Notes under the pieces: generated by a model
Seen by the model: the letters and a program-made list of their open reading frames with translations, nothing else
Told to the model about the DNA's origin: nothing
Database searches by the model: none
NCBI RefSeq assembly: GCF_017377855.1
Contig: NZ_JAFREP010000018.1
Span: 1-64,000, forward strand
DNA length: 64,000 bases
Reading direction: 5' to 3'
Source of the DNA: Acanthopleuribacter pedis
Lineage (GTDB): Bacteria > Acidobacteriota > Holophagae > Acanthopleuribacterales > Acanthopleuribacteraceae
Program-made: the position numbers and the translations under genes
In this document: piece after piece, positions 37,037 to 46,089 of the stretch
Layout of the letters: the number at the start of each line of letters is the position of its first letter
Position numbering within the stretch: the stretch's first letter is position 1

Positions 37037-37397
37037 CGTGGCGGAGTCGATAAAGCACCTCGCATTGGATTGAACCGGATCGGGATCGAGCGGCCATTGG
37101 GGCGCGCTCAAAACCTCATATTCTACCCGAACTTGAATCAGGTCATAGGGATTCTTGGCGTCGACCCGCGCGCGGGTTGCCTTCGATTTAAGACGGAAAA
37201 AAGGTGGGTTTGGTCCGGCAAAACACCGAATTGCGTGGTGCTTCCGGCTGATCCGCAATTGCGGCGCCCGGCCGCCTGTGGCAGACTTTGGCCAGCCTCC
37301 CTCCGTTCGGGCCCCTTTTCCGAGACCTTAGCGCCCGAATCCGCGTAGAACATCCCAGCGCCCCCGCGCGTAACGACCCACGCCGAGGAAACACCGC

Positions 37398-39449
37398 TTG
37401 TCGTCGCTCATCGAACGCCTTCAACTCAACCACGCCGTCACCAACCTGCACCGCTTCGGCAGCTTTGTCTTAGACCAAAGCCGCCAAACAGGCCGGGGTT
37501 TCGTCCGTTTGTTCGCCGCGGTCCGGGTCCTCGGGCAACGGGGAAGCGCCCTGCAATGGACGGCGATGGTTACCTCCGTCTTCTTGTTTGCCGGACTCGT
37601 GCTCGCTTTGCCGATCTTCGCCCTGTGGCTGCTGCGTCTGGTGTTGCTTGGTTTTTTGGCCGTCGGCCTATGGTATGGGACCCGCCTGCGTCGTTCCGCC
37701 GCGGTGGTTCGCGCCAACAAAGCGCCCGTCTACCAACGTATCGAACACCATGCCCGCGCCTATGCCGCCTGGTTCGGGTTGCTCCAAGTAGGCCTGCCGT
37801 TGCTCCCGCTGCTGCTCGCCAACCTGCTTTTGCTGGAAGGCCGCTTCAGCTTGCTCCCCCTGCTTGTCGCGGCCGCGGCCGTCGGCGCCGCCGCCTATGC
37901 CTGCACCGGCTGGGGAAGGCGTCCCGATCTTCTCGGTATCTGTTGGCAACAGGAGCGCCTGTTCAGCAGCGGGGCGGCCTGGCATGTGGGGCTGCGTTAC
38001 CAACAAGCGGCACGGGCTGATTTAGCGGCCGACAACAGCCGCTTACAACACTTGGCCAACTTAATGGAGCGCGCGGACCCATCCCAGCAAATCCCCCGTT
38101 TACCGATGTTCACCAACGGCCCCTTGCGCGGCGAGGTGCGCCTGCGCTTGCCGCGGTTGTTGCTCGTCCAACTTTTGGCGATCTTGCTAATCTTACCGCC
38201 CTTGCTTTGGTTTGAACCCGCTTGGATACCGGGCGATTTTTGGCCGCAACCCAATGCCCAAAATGTGCTCGGCACCCCTGGTGACCCTGACAGGCAGAGC
38301 GAAGCGAAGGACGACTCCGAACAGCGTGAAGCACAACAAGAAGGCGGCGGCCTACCGGGTGATCAAACCGCGCCGGGCGACGCTGCCGGCGGGCGCAACG
38401 AAGGCGAGGGACAAAGCGAACAAGGCGAAACGCGGGATGGGCAAAGCGACGACTCGGGGAGCAGCGACCAAAACAGCAAGCCTCAGAAGAACGGTGAAAG
38501 CGCCAACAAAAACAGCCCGAGCAGCCAGAATCAGCAGGGCCGAAAAAACGCGTCCCAGGGCGGCGGGTCCGGCGAATCGGCCGAGCAACAGCGGCCCGAG
38601 TCGGGAGACGGGACGCCGCAAAAGGGCGAGGCCGGCCCCAACGGGCAGGCAACGGAACAGCGCCCGCCCGCGGATGCGTCACGCGATGAAGCATCAGACC
38701 AAGGTAACCCATCCGCCTCGGACGAACATCAACCCGGCGACACGTCCCGAGATCAAACCGGCGAAGGGTCCGGTGATCCATCCGGTGATCAGCGCCAATC
38801 GGGCGACCAACCGAGTGATCCGGGCGAAAAAAGCGCTCAAGAGCCCGGCCAAAACCAAGGCAACCCTTCGGAGGACGCCGCCGAAAACGGTGAAACCACG
38901 GAGACAACGGGCGGTGATGCCGAAAAAGGATCGCCGAGCGATGGCGAAAAGGCCGAGCCAGGTTCACCTTCCGGTCAACAATCCGGCGCGGAACCCAACG
39001 GCGACGCACCCGCCCAACCGCCAGGCTCCAGCGATGGCGGACCATCCGGCGCGGGGAACCCAAGCGAAGAAGCCCCCACCAAAGGCGAAGGTTCCGGTGG
39101 CAACGGCGCCGGGCAAGGTTCCGGCGACCAAGCCGGCGGCGGTTCCGGTGGGGAAATCACCATTAGCGAGGCCGAGGCCGTGGTGGCGGACGTCCCCCGT
39201 GCCGGCGACCAAACCATTGAAATCGACATCCCGCCGATGATGCAAAGCGGCAACGGCGACAGCAACCCCGATTCGAACGCCGAGACGCCCGAACCAACGC
39301 CCAAGGAGCGTCGTCGCGTGGCCTACCGCGAGGGGCGCCGCGCCACCGAGACAGGGGGTGCCACCCAACCGCTGCCCGCCTGGGTGGCCGAACTGCTCAA
39401 AGACCATCGCGCGGTGAACGCGCCCAACCAACCCAGCAAAAAACAATGA
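37398..39449 (+). CDS. membrane protein with long hydrophilic low-complexity tail, first gene of MoxR/Bat operon
   Basis: 683 aa, TTG 37398 with GAGGAA upstream. Three or four N-terminal helices (VFLFAGLVLALPIFALWLLR; LLPLLLANLLLLEG; LLLVQLLAILLILPPLLWF). Residues about 290-570 are almost only Gly, Ser, Gln, Glu, Asp, Pro, Asn and Lys, without hydrophobic residues, so this region is probably disordered. A conserved-looking end follows (TIEIDIPPMMQSG ... RRRVAYREGRRAT ... LPAWVAELLKDHR). The layout recalls DUF4175-type proteins next to MoxR genes, but I cannot confirm it. It lies 7 nt before the MoxR gene. Confidence 0.7.
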   Translation: MSSLIERLQLNHAVTNLHRFGSFVLDQSRQTGRGFVRLFAAVRVLGQRGSALQWTAMVTSVFLFAGLVLALPIFALWLLRLVLLGFLAVGLWYGTRLRRSAAVVRANKAPVYQRIEHHARAYAAWFGLLQVGLPLLPLLLANLLLLEGRFSLLPLLVAAAAVGAAAYACTGWGRRPDLLGICWQQERLFSSGAAWHVGLRYQQAARADLAADNSRLQHLANLMERADPSQQIPRLPMFTNGPLRGEVRLRLPRLLLVQLLAILLILPPLLWFEPAWIPGDFWPQPNAQNVLGTPGDPDRQSEAKDDSEQREAQQEGGGLPGDQTAPGDAAGGRNEGEGQSEQGETRDGQSDDSGSSDQNSKPQKNGESANKNSPSSQNQQGRKNASQGGGSGESAEQQRPESGDGTPQKGEAGPNGQATEQRPPADASRDEASDQGNPSASDEHQPGDTSRDQTGEGSGDPSGDQRQSGDQPSDPGEKSAQEPGQNQGNPSEDAAENGETTETTGGDAEKGSPSDGEKAEPGSPSGQQSGAEPNGDAPAQPPGSSDGGPSGAGNPSEEAPTKGEGSGGNGAGQGSGDQAGGGSGGEITISEAEAVVADVPRAGDQTIEIDIPPMMQSGNGDSNPDSNAETPEPTPKERRRVAYREGRRATETGGATQPLPAWVAELLKDHRAVNAPNQPSKKQ

Positions 39450-39456
39450 GGTACCC

Positions 39457-40575
39457 GTGAGTCAAGCCGTTAAATCCTTTGCCACCGCGCTCATCGACGC
39501 CACAAGCGTCACCATGTTCGGGGTGGAAACCGTGGGCAAACTCTGCCTGGTCGCATTCTACAGCGAGGGCCATGTGCTGCTGGAGGGCAACCCCGGCCTG
39601 GGCAAAACCGAGCTGATCAAAACCTTGGGTCGCGTGCTGGCGCTGCCGTTCGGCCGCATCCAATTCACGCCCGACCTCATGCCCGCCGACATCACCGGAA
39701 CCTGGATGCCCGATTTCGAAAACCGCAACCAACTGCGCTTCCGCCAGGGGCCGATTTTCACCAACCTCCTGCTGGCGGACGAGATCAACCGGGCCACACC
39801 CAAAACCCAATCGGCCATGCTCGAGGCCATGGCCGAGCGCCAAGTCACCGTGTTGGGTGAACGCTACCAACTGGACCCCCCCTTTTTTGTGCTGGCGACC
39901 CAGAACCCCATCGACCACGAGGGGACCTTTGCCCTACCGGAAGCCCAGGCTGACCGTTTTATGTTTAAGATCGCCATGCCGACCCCGGACAACCACACCT
40001 TGCGCGCCATTCTCGCCAAGCAAACCGCGCCGCCAAATCCCGAGTCAGGCGCGGATCTCGACCGGAGCAAGCTGCCCCGCGACGTGGCCGACTCCAAGGC
40101 CAAATTCGCGGAGTTGGGCAAACGCATTCGCGCCACCGAGGTGCTGCCCTCGGTAGAACACCATGTGCTCAACCTGTTCGCCGCCACCAACGGTCGCTTC
40201 AACCAGTTACAAGGCCTGACCGGACCCCAAACCCAGCAGTTAAAAGCCTTACTCGACGACGCCTTGCTCTACGGGTTCGGCCCACGCGCCGCGGTCGCCC
40301 TGCAACTGGGCGCCAAAGCCTGGACACTGCTGTTCGAGGATAAAGATCAGGCCGACGCCGAATCACTGGCGCACATCATCATTCCCGCCCTACGCCATCG
40401 CTTGCAACTTTCGTTCGATTGGCTGGACCGGCAACCCCGCGCGGAGAACGAACCGAGCCGACTCAGCGCGGCCGACCAGTTTTTGGTGAAGCTTTGCGGT
40501 TTGTGCGCCCCCGCCGAACACGCTTACCGGCAACGCTTCGAAGCCCGCCTGGACCAAATCGCCGGGCAGGTCTAA
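39457..40575 (+). CDS. MoxR-family AAA+ ATPase
   Basis: 372 aa from GTG 39457 (GAGGT upstream). Walker A in LLEGNPGLGKTELIKTLGRV, then the MoxR signature FGRIQFTPDLMPADITGTW. Walker B is LLLADEINRATPKTQSAML, with the MEAMAERQVTV-like block following. The sensor-1 region is FFVLATQNPIDHEGTFALPE. Such ATPases act as chaperones loading metal ions or assembling partner vWA/DUF58 proteins. It is the second gene of a tight five-gene operon (3-7 nt gaps and overlaps). Confidence 0.95.
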   Translation: MSQAVKSFATALIDATSVTMFGVETVGKLCLVAFYSEGHVLLEGNPGLGKTELIKTLGRVLALPFGRIQFTPDLMPADITGTWMPDFENRNQLRFRQGPIFTNLLLADEINRATPKTQSAMLEAMAERQVTVLGERYQLDPPFFVLATQNPIDHEGTFALPEAQADRFMFKIAMPTPDNHTLRAILAKQTAPPNPESGADLDRSKLPRDVADSKAKFAELGKRIRATEVLPSVEHHVLNLFAATNGRFNQLQGLTGPQTQQLKALLDDALLYGFGPRAAVALQLGAKAWTLLFEDKDQADAESLAHIIIPALRHRLQLSFDWLDRQPRAENEPSRLSAADQFLVKLCGLCAPAEHAYRQRFEARLDQIAGQV

Positions 40576-40578
40576 GCG

Positions 40579-41562
40579 ATGCGTTTCCCCTGGCAACGAA
40601 AGGCCGACCCGCCGCCCCCGGGACCGGAAGGCATGGTATTGCGCCCCCTCCCCCGCGAGGACCAGTGGCTCAACCGCTTTCATCTCGACGCGCGCCGTCG
40701 CGTTCGCGCGGGTGCGCAAGGTGGCCACCTCACCCGCCGTCGCGGTCAAAGCCTTCGTTTTCGTGAGTTCACCCCCTACCTCGCCGGCGACGATATTCGC
40801 GCCGTCGATTGGCGCCAATCCGCCCGCTTTGGGCCGGACCACGACCTGCTGGTGCGCCGCTTCGAGGCCGAAGAACCCCTCACCCTGATCGTCACCCTCG
40901 ACGCCCGCCCCAGCATGTGGTTGCCGCAACCCCTGCCGAAAATGCAAATCGCGCTGTGGCTGACCGAGGCGCTGGCCCGCTTGACCTGCAAACAAGGCGA
41001 CACCTTCGTGCTGCACCAATTGGCCACGGGTAAGGTTTATCCGGTCAAAACCCGGCGCGCGGCCGACACCCTCGTCGAACGCTGCCGCCTCGCCCCGGGG
41101 GAAACCGCGCCGGTGAACCTCGGCCAACTGGAACGCACCATGCCGCCGGCCGCGGTTTGGCTGGTGGTCAGCGATTTTTACAGCGAAGCACCGCAATGTC
41201 ACGCGGCGCTGGCCGATCTCTGGCGTCGCGCGGCCCGCAAACACGTGTGGCGTACGCTGATCGACGTGAACGCCTGGCCAATGGAACGCGCGCTCCTCGG
41301 CCAGGGCGCGCGCCACATTCTCGGGCCCGGCCAACGCCTGGAGCAACCCTTCTTCCAAGTCGACAACGGCGTGCTGGCCCAGGTAGAACAACGCATCCAA
41401 ACCGCCAAACACGCCGTGCAACAACCGCTTCAGCTCAAACCTCAAGACGCGCGCACCTGGTTCTGGCCCGAACAATCGGAACTGGACGCGGACGCCGCCC
41501 TCGCCTTTTTCCGGGCCCAATTCCAGCAGGATCCCCTGCTCAAACGCCTGTTCATGCGGTGA
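40579..41562 (+). CDS. DUF58 domain protein
   Basis: 327 aa, starting 3 nt after the MoxR stop. The DUF58 signature is present: GRRGQSLRFREFTPYLAGDDIRAVDWRQSARFG-type, seen as FREFTPYLAGDDIRAVDW, then LTLIVTLDARPSM, the degenerate vWA MIDAS strand. No membrane helix. DUF58 proteins always travel with MoxR ATPases and BatA-type vWA proteins. Probably part of an envelope-associated MoxR-DUF58-Bat complex. Confidence 0.92.
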   Translation: MRFPWQRKADPPPPGPEGMVLRPLPREDQWLNRFHLDARRRVRAGAQGGHLTRRRGQSLRFREFTPYLAGDDIRAVDWRQSARFGPDHDLLVRRFEAEEPLTLIVTLDARPSMWLPQPLPKMQIALWLTEALARLTCKQGDTFVLHQLATGKVYPVKTRRAADTLVERCRLAPGETAPVNLGQLERTMPPAAVWLVVSDFYSEAPQCHAALADLWRRAARKHVWRTLIDVNAWPMERALLGQGARHILGPGQRLEQPFFQVDNGVLAQVEQRIQTAKHAVQQPLQLKPQDARTWFWPEQSELDADAALAFFRAQFQQDPLLKRLFMR

Positions 41563-41565
41563 ACC

Positions 41566-43206
41566 ATGATCTTGCTCGCGTCAATTCTGGCGCCGCTCCT
41601 GCTCGGCTTGGCCGTCCTCCACATGCGCAAACCGCGTTACGAGGTCCGTCGTATCTCGGCGGCGCGGTTCTTCGACGACCTGGCCCCGACGGACAGTGCC
41701 CTCACCCAATGGCAGTGGCGCAACCCCCTGAAATCACCGCCGTTCCTCCTCCAAGCCGCGTGCCTGATCCTGATCGGCGCGGCCGTCTTCAGTGAAAATG
41801 CGGTTTGGTACACCGTGGAGGAACCTGGTCAACGGCGCCTGTGGGTGTGGGTCGACACCTCCTCCAGCATGGCGACGCGAATAAATGACGAAACCATGTT
41901 GGACCGGGTAGCGGCGGCTTGGCGCGATCAAAACCACCGACTCGAACAACAGGATTACACCTGGCGCTTCCGACTGACGGCATTTGACAGCACCCAACGC
42001 GATTTCGGCGAAGATTTGGACGCCGCCGGGTTGTCGCGCGGACTTGCCGAACTCGGGGCCCGCCCGCTCGCCACCGATGTCACCCTCCCCCTGCGCGCCC
42101 TCGAACAAACCGAAACCGACGGCGGGCTGCTCCTGATTTACAGCGACCAACCCGCCCCCGCTTGGCTCGCCCAACTCCCCCGTCAGCGCATCGTCTGGCA
42201 TGACGTGAGCACGCCTGTCGCCAACCACGGCTTTAGCGCGGTCCAGGCCGTCGACAACCCCTTCCAAGAAAGCGGTGCCCTCGTCCAAGTCAGCGCCCGC
42301 CAAGTCGGCCCCGCGGTGAACGTGCGCCTGGACATGCGCAAACGCGACGGCTCCTGGCAAGACAACCAACCCATCACCTTTAAAGACGGGCGTTTCACCA
42401 CCTTGTTCCGTCCACCCACCCCCGGTGCCTATGACCTGGAAATCGTCCCCAACGACGCCTATCCCGCCGATAACTACCTGGTGTTCCAAGTTCCCGAGAC
42501 GCTCGGGTTCAGCGTCGATTGGCGCCATCCCAACCGCGATTGGTTGGCCCTCCTCGGCTGGCGCCACCAAGCGGAAGGCGCCGTGTTTAGCGTCGTCTCC
42601 CCCGCCCAGGCCGACAGCCTGCCACCCGATCAACCGCGTCTGATCGTCGGCCCCGGTTTCACCTCCACGCCCAGCCGCATCGGCCACTTCCGCGAGGGTT
42701 CCCCACTCCTGGCCCAAGCCAATTTGGACGTGGCCGAAACCCTTGGCGTTGCACCGGTTACCACCCCGGCACCCCTGTTGCCAATCCTCGCGGACGTCGA
42801 CGGCCGGCCCTGGCTGGCACGGGGTGCGCACCCGCCCGCCGTGTACATCGCCGGTTTTCCCCACGGGCAAGGCGACCAAGCACGCCTGACCACCCTGCTC
42901 TGGTTTAACGCCGTGCAAAACCTGCTCGGCAGCCGCGCCACCGCGCCCCTGTTCCAAACCACCGATGCAACGACGCCCTCCGTGGAAACCCAAACACCGC
43001 CCTTCCGCCTCGATTTCCATCCGGCCGAGGGCAACAGCTTTAAAGCCAACCAATCCTACCGTCGCGACTTGCTCGACGCCCCCGAGGCGGCCGAGGCAAC
43101 GGCCACCCGTGCGGTCGCCTGGTGGTCGTGGCTGATCGCGGCCGCCCTGCTGATCTTTTTCGCGGAACGGGTGCTGTTTTTGATTGGGGGCCCGGCATGG
43201 CGCTGA
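41566..43206 (+). CDS. BatA-like membrane protein with vWA-type domain
   Basis: 546 aa. The N-terminal double-helix BatA module (ILLASILAPLLLGLAVLHM, then LLQAACLILIGAAVF) is followed by a vWA-like domain beginning LWVWVDTSSSMATR (DxSxS MIDAS). The middle region is beta-rich, and a C-terminal helix (WWSWLIAAALLIFFAERVLF) completes the anchor. It starts 3 nt after the DUF58 stop and overlaps the next gene by 10 bp. Role: membrane partner of MoxR in Bat-type (aerotolerance-like) complexes; the phenotype cannot be read from sequence. Confidence 0.87.
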   Translation: MILLASILAPLLLGLAVLHMRKPRYEVRRISAARFFDDLAPTDSALTQWQWRNPLKSPPFLLQAACLILIGAAVFSENAVWYTVEEPGQRRLWVWVDTSSSMATRINDETMLDRVAAAWRDQNHRLEQQDYTWRFRLTAFDSTQRDFGEDLDAAGLSRGLAELGARPLATDVTLPLRALEQTETDGGLLLIYSDQPAPAWLAQLPRQRIVWHDVSTPVANHGFSAVQAVDNPFQESGALVQVSARQVGPAVNVRLDMRKRDGSWQDNQPITFKDGRFTTLFRPPTPGAYDLEIVPNDAYPADNYLVFQVPETLGFSVDWRHPNRDWLALLGWRHQAEGAVFSVVSPAQADSLPPDQPRLIVGPGFTSTPSRIGHFREGSPLLAQANLDVAETLGVAPVTTPAPLLPILADVDGRPWLARGAHPPAVYIAGFPHGQGDQARLTTLLWFNAVQNLLGSRATAPLFQTTDATTPSVETQTPPFRLDFHPAEGNSFKANQSYRRDLLDAPEAAEATATRAVAWWSWLIAAALLIFFAERVLFLIGGPAWR

Positions 43207-45848
43207 GCTGGCAAACACCCGCCTGGTGGGCGTTCCTCCTGCTTGCCGGCTTGGGGTTCCTGGCCCTGCTGTACCTCGTCACCTGGTTCAGCCCGCGGCG
43301 CACCCTGTTGGGCGCCTCCCCGCCGGTGCGCCTTGCGGTCCTTGCGCTGAATCTGGCCGCCTTCGCCTGCCTTGCGCTCAGCCTGTTCCAACCGCGCATG
43401 GTCCCAACCATCGACAGCGCCCAACACCACCTCACCCTGCTCATCGACGCTTCAAACAGCATGCTGCGCACGCCCGGCGGTTGGCCCGCCCTACGCGACG
43501 ATTTGGTCGCCAAAAGCACCGCGCTGGTCGACAGGCTCCCCAAGATTCAGCGCGAGGATGCCGTCTTTTCGCTGGCTAGCTTCGGGGCCGGCACACGCAC
43601 CCACACCGAGGCCGTCCCAATCGAGGAACTACCCGACACCCTGCGCAACCTGCGCCGCGCTGACTTGGCCGCCCCGCGCGCCTCGCACCTGGACGCGGGC
43701 CTGGACCACGCGCTCAACCTGGGCGTCGACCACAACGCCCGCGCCATACTGCTCTACAGCGACGGGTTCCCCACGCGCCAGGGAACCATTGACCCAGCCC
43801 GCCGCGCCACCCAGGTGGCCGTACCGATCCATACCTGGACCCCACCCGGCGCCCAACCCGAACTGGCCGTCCGCGATCTCTACCTGCCGCCCGTCATCGC
43901 CGAGAAGGTGCCGACCCACCTGCGCGCCAACCTGCGCAACCAACGGCGCACGGCGGCAGACACCACCGTGACCCTGCGCGGTTATTTCGGCGAAGACAGC
44001 GTGCGCGAGGCCGGCACCGAGACCCAGGTCCCCGCCGACGGCTGGGGCCGCTTGCGCGTGCCCATGGCGTTCCGACGCCGCGGCGTGCATTACGTCGACC
44101 TCACCTTAAGCGATGCCGACGGTAAAGAAACCCACCACCGCCGCGTATTCGCCCAGGTCACCCGCCCGCCCAAGTACCTGGCGGTCGGCGGCGACAACCG
44201 TTGGGTCGAAGCCTTTCCCCCGGATCGCGGTTGGGTCGAACCCATTCAGGCCGAGGCCTTGACCACCGACATCGACCTCACCGATTTCGACGCAATCATC
44301 ATCAACGACGTGGTGGCGGGACAGTTCCCGCGCGGCGCGCTAAAGCGCATCGCGGATGCTGTCCAACGGCAGGGCTTGGGTTTGTTTTTCATCAACGGCG
44401 ATCATGCCGGCGCCGAGGACTTGGAAGCCACCGCCATTATGAGTTACAGCGAAACCCCCATCGAACCGCTTCTGCCCGTTTCCACCGAACCCCGACCGCA
44501 ACTTCCCGAATTCTCCGAACGCCACATCGTCATGATGGTAGACGCCTCTGGTTCCATGGGCGGCCCGCGCTTGAAAACCGCGCAAGCGCTGATGGGGTAC
44601 ATCGTGCGCGACCTGCTCGGCAGAAGTGACCGGCTGGATTTGATCGCCTTCAACACCGAGGCCTACCACCTCGTCGACAACAAACTCATGACGCCCGACA
44701 ACAAACGCCAAGCGCTTTACCAGATCAACGGCATCGAACCCACCGGCGGCACCGACCCCAGGCTTGCGCTCAAACTCATCGCCGACCGGCAGTTCAGCAA
44801 TTGCGGGTTGATCTTCATTTCCGACGGTTTTTTCGCGCCCGTGGATTACCGACCCGACTGCCGACCGACCGTGTTCGGGATCGGCCAAAGCAAACACAGC
44901 ATCAGCCCCTCGCTGCAAAAAATCGCCGATCCCATCCCCGTACCCATCGGAACCTTGCCGGGCAGCTTGGAAATTCCGTTTTTCGACCCGGAGGAGCGCC
45001 CGCATTTCTATGAGCGAGAACCCTTTGTTCCGCAACGCCTCGATTTCATGATCAACCAGGCCGACCGCCTGCCCATGCCGCGCGGACCGCTGCCGGGAAA
45101 TGCCATTACCAAGGTACGGCCCGAGGCCGCGCTGATTGCGATCCGTCCCAAATTCACCGACCCCGTGCTGGCTTATGTCACCCGTGCGTTGGGCACCATC
45201 GGCGCCTTCACCTCGGCTTTGCCACCCGCGCGCCGCGGTGAAACCCCGCCCTGGGTCGATTGGTTCGAGCGCGTGCTGCCTTTTGCCGCCTTTAACCGCT
45301 ACCACATCGCCGTGCAGGAACGGGGCGACACCCTTGTCGTCGAACTCAATCTGTTGGCCGCCGGCGGCATCGCGCCGCGCGTCAGCAGTGTGGATTTGCA
45401 ATGGCGCGACCGTCGCGGCTTTGTCCAAATCCTGACCACGCGCAAGGGCGACCGCGTCGGCCAATTCATCGGCACCCTGGAACCCCGCCGTGAGCCGGAC
45501 CGTCTGGAGGGCATGCTGGAAATTCGCGAGCAAGGCGCCGACGCCCTGCCGCGTGTACAACGCCTGGCGATGCGGTTGCCGCGGGCCGGCACCACGCCGC
45601 GACCCGGCGGTCGTGAGGCCGAACATTTCGGGGTCAATCACGCCTTACTCGACGCCTTGCGCGGCGCCGGCGGCGGTACAAACCTCGACGAAAACGGGAC
45701 ACCTTTTGTTGACAGAAGTCGCACCGCGCCGCCGGGCCGGGACCTGCGCCACTTTTTTTGGCTGGCGGCCTGCCTGCTGTACGGCGCCGCCGTTGCAGTT
45801 CGGCGTTTGGCCGGGCAGCGTTCCCAGGTGAAGCCCTCACATTCTTGA
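43197..45848 (+). CDS. membrane vWA protein with glutamine-amidotransferase-like domain
   Basis: 883 aa from ATG 43197, overlapping the preceding gene by 10 bp. Two N-terminal helices (WWAFLLLAGLGFLALLYLV; LAVLALNLAAFACLALSLF) precede a first vWA (LTLLIDASNSMLRTPGG). A class-I GATase-like flavodoxin segment follows (DAIIINDVVAGQFPRGAL ... GLGLFFINGDHAGAEDLE), lacking an obvious catalytic Cys. A second vWA comes next with a perfect MIDAS (HIVMMVDASGSMGGPRLKTA), and a C-terminal helix (FFWLAACLLYGAAVAVRRL) closes it. This matches the large 'vWA + GATase1' protein ending many MoxR operons. Confidence 0.87.
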   Translation: MALSWQTPAWWAFLLLAGLGFLALLYLVTWFSPRRTLLGASPPVRLAVLALNLAAFACLALSLFQPRMVPTIDSAQHHLTLLIDASNSMLRTPGGWPALRDDLVAKSTALVDRLPKIQREDAVFSLASFGAGTRTHTEAVPIEELPDTLRNLRRADLAAPRASHLDAGLDHALNLGVDHNARAILLYSDGFPTRQGTIDPARRATQVAVPIHTWTPPGAQPELAVRDLYLPPVIAEKVPTHLRANLRNQRRTAADTTVTLRGYFGEDSVREAGTETQVPADGWGRLRVPMAFRRRGVHYVDLTLSDADGKETHHRRVFAQVTRPPKYLAVGGDNRWVEAFPPDRGWVEPIQAEALTTDIDLTDFDAIIINDVVAGQFPRGALKRIADAVQRQGLGLFFINGDHAGAEDLEATAIMSYSETPIEPLLPVSTEPRPQLPEFSERHIVMMVDASGSMGGPRLKTAQALMGYIVRDLLGRSDRLDLIAFNTEAYHLVDNKLMTPDNKRQALYQINGIEPTGGTDPRLALKLIADRQFSNCGLIFISDGFFAPVDYRPDCRPTVFGIGQSKHSISPSLQKIADPIPVPIGTLPGSLEIPFFDPEERPHFYEREPFVPQRLDFMINQADRLPMPRGPLPGNAITKVRPEAALIAIRPKFTDPVLAYVTRALGTIGAFTSALPPARRGETPPWVDWFERVLPFAAFNRYHIAVQERGDTLVVELNLLAAGGIAPRVSSVDLQWRDRRGFVQILTTRKGDRVGQFIGTLEPRREPDRLEGMLEIREQGADALPRVQRLAMRLPRAGTTPRPGGREAEHFGVNHALLDALRGAGGGTNLDENGTPFVDRSRTAPPGRDLRHFFWLAACLLYGAAVAVRRLAGQRSQVKPSHS

Positions 45849-45950
45849 CAAATGTCTGACAATCCAAAGCCGAACCTGTGTTTTGATGTTCCCCTGCCGG
45901 ACTTTTGCGATGCGATCCCTTCTGGCCGATCCATCGCGGCTTCCTCGTCT

Positions 45951-46016
45951 TAACTCGCATTTCTCACAAGGAGTTCTGCTACGAAGCTGAAATCCTTGTG
46001 AGAAATGCGTGTTAAC
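45951..46016. repeat. dispersed palindromic repeat, compact copy 3
   Basis: TAACTCGCATTTCTCACAAGG at the left pairs with CCTTGTGAGAAATGCGTGTTA at the right, around AGTTCTGCTACGAAGCTGAAAT. It lies 102 bp behind the vWA gene and 74 bp before the rhodanese gene. Same family as 6401, 11385 and 51778. Confidence 0.85.
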
Positions 46017-46089
46017 CCACCGGCCTCTCGGCCTCGGTTCCACCGCGCGCCGCCCCATCGCCACGCTATTTCTGTTAGGAGTTACCTAC

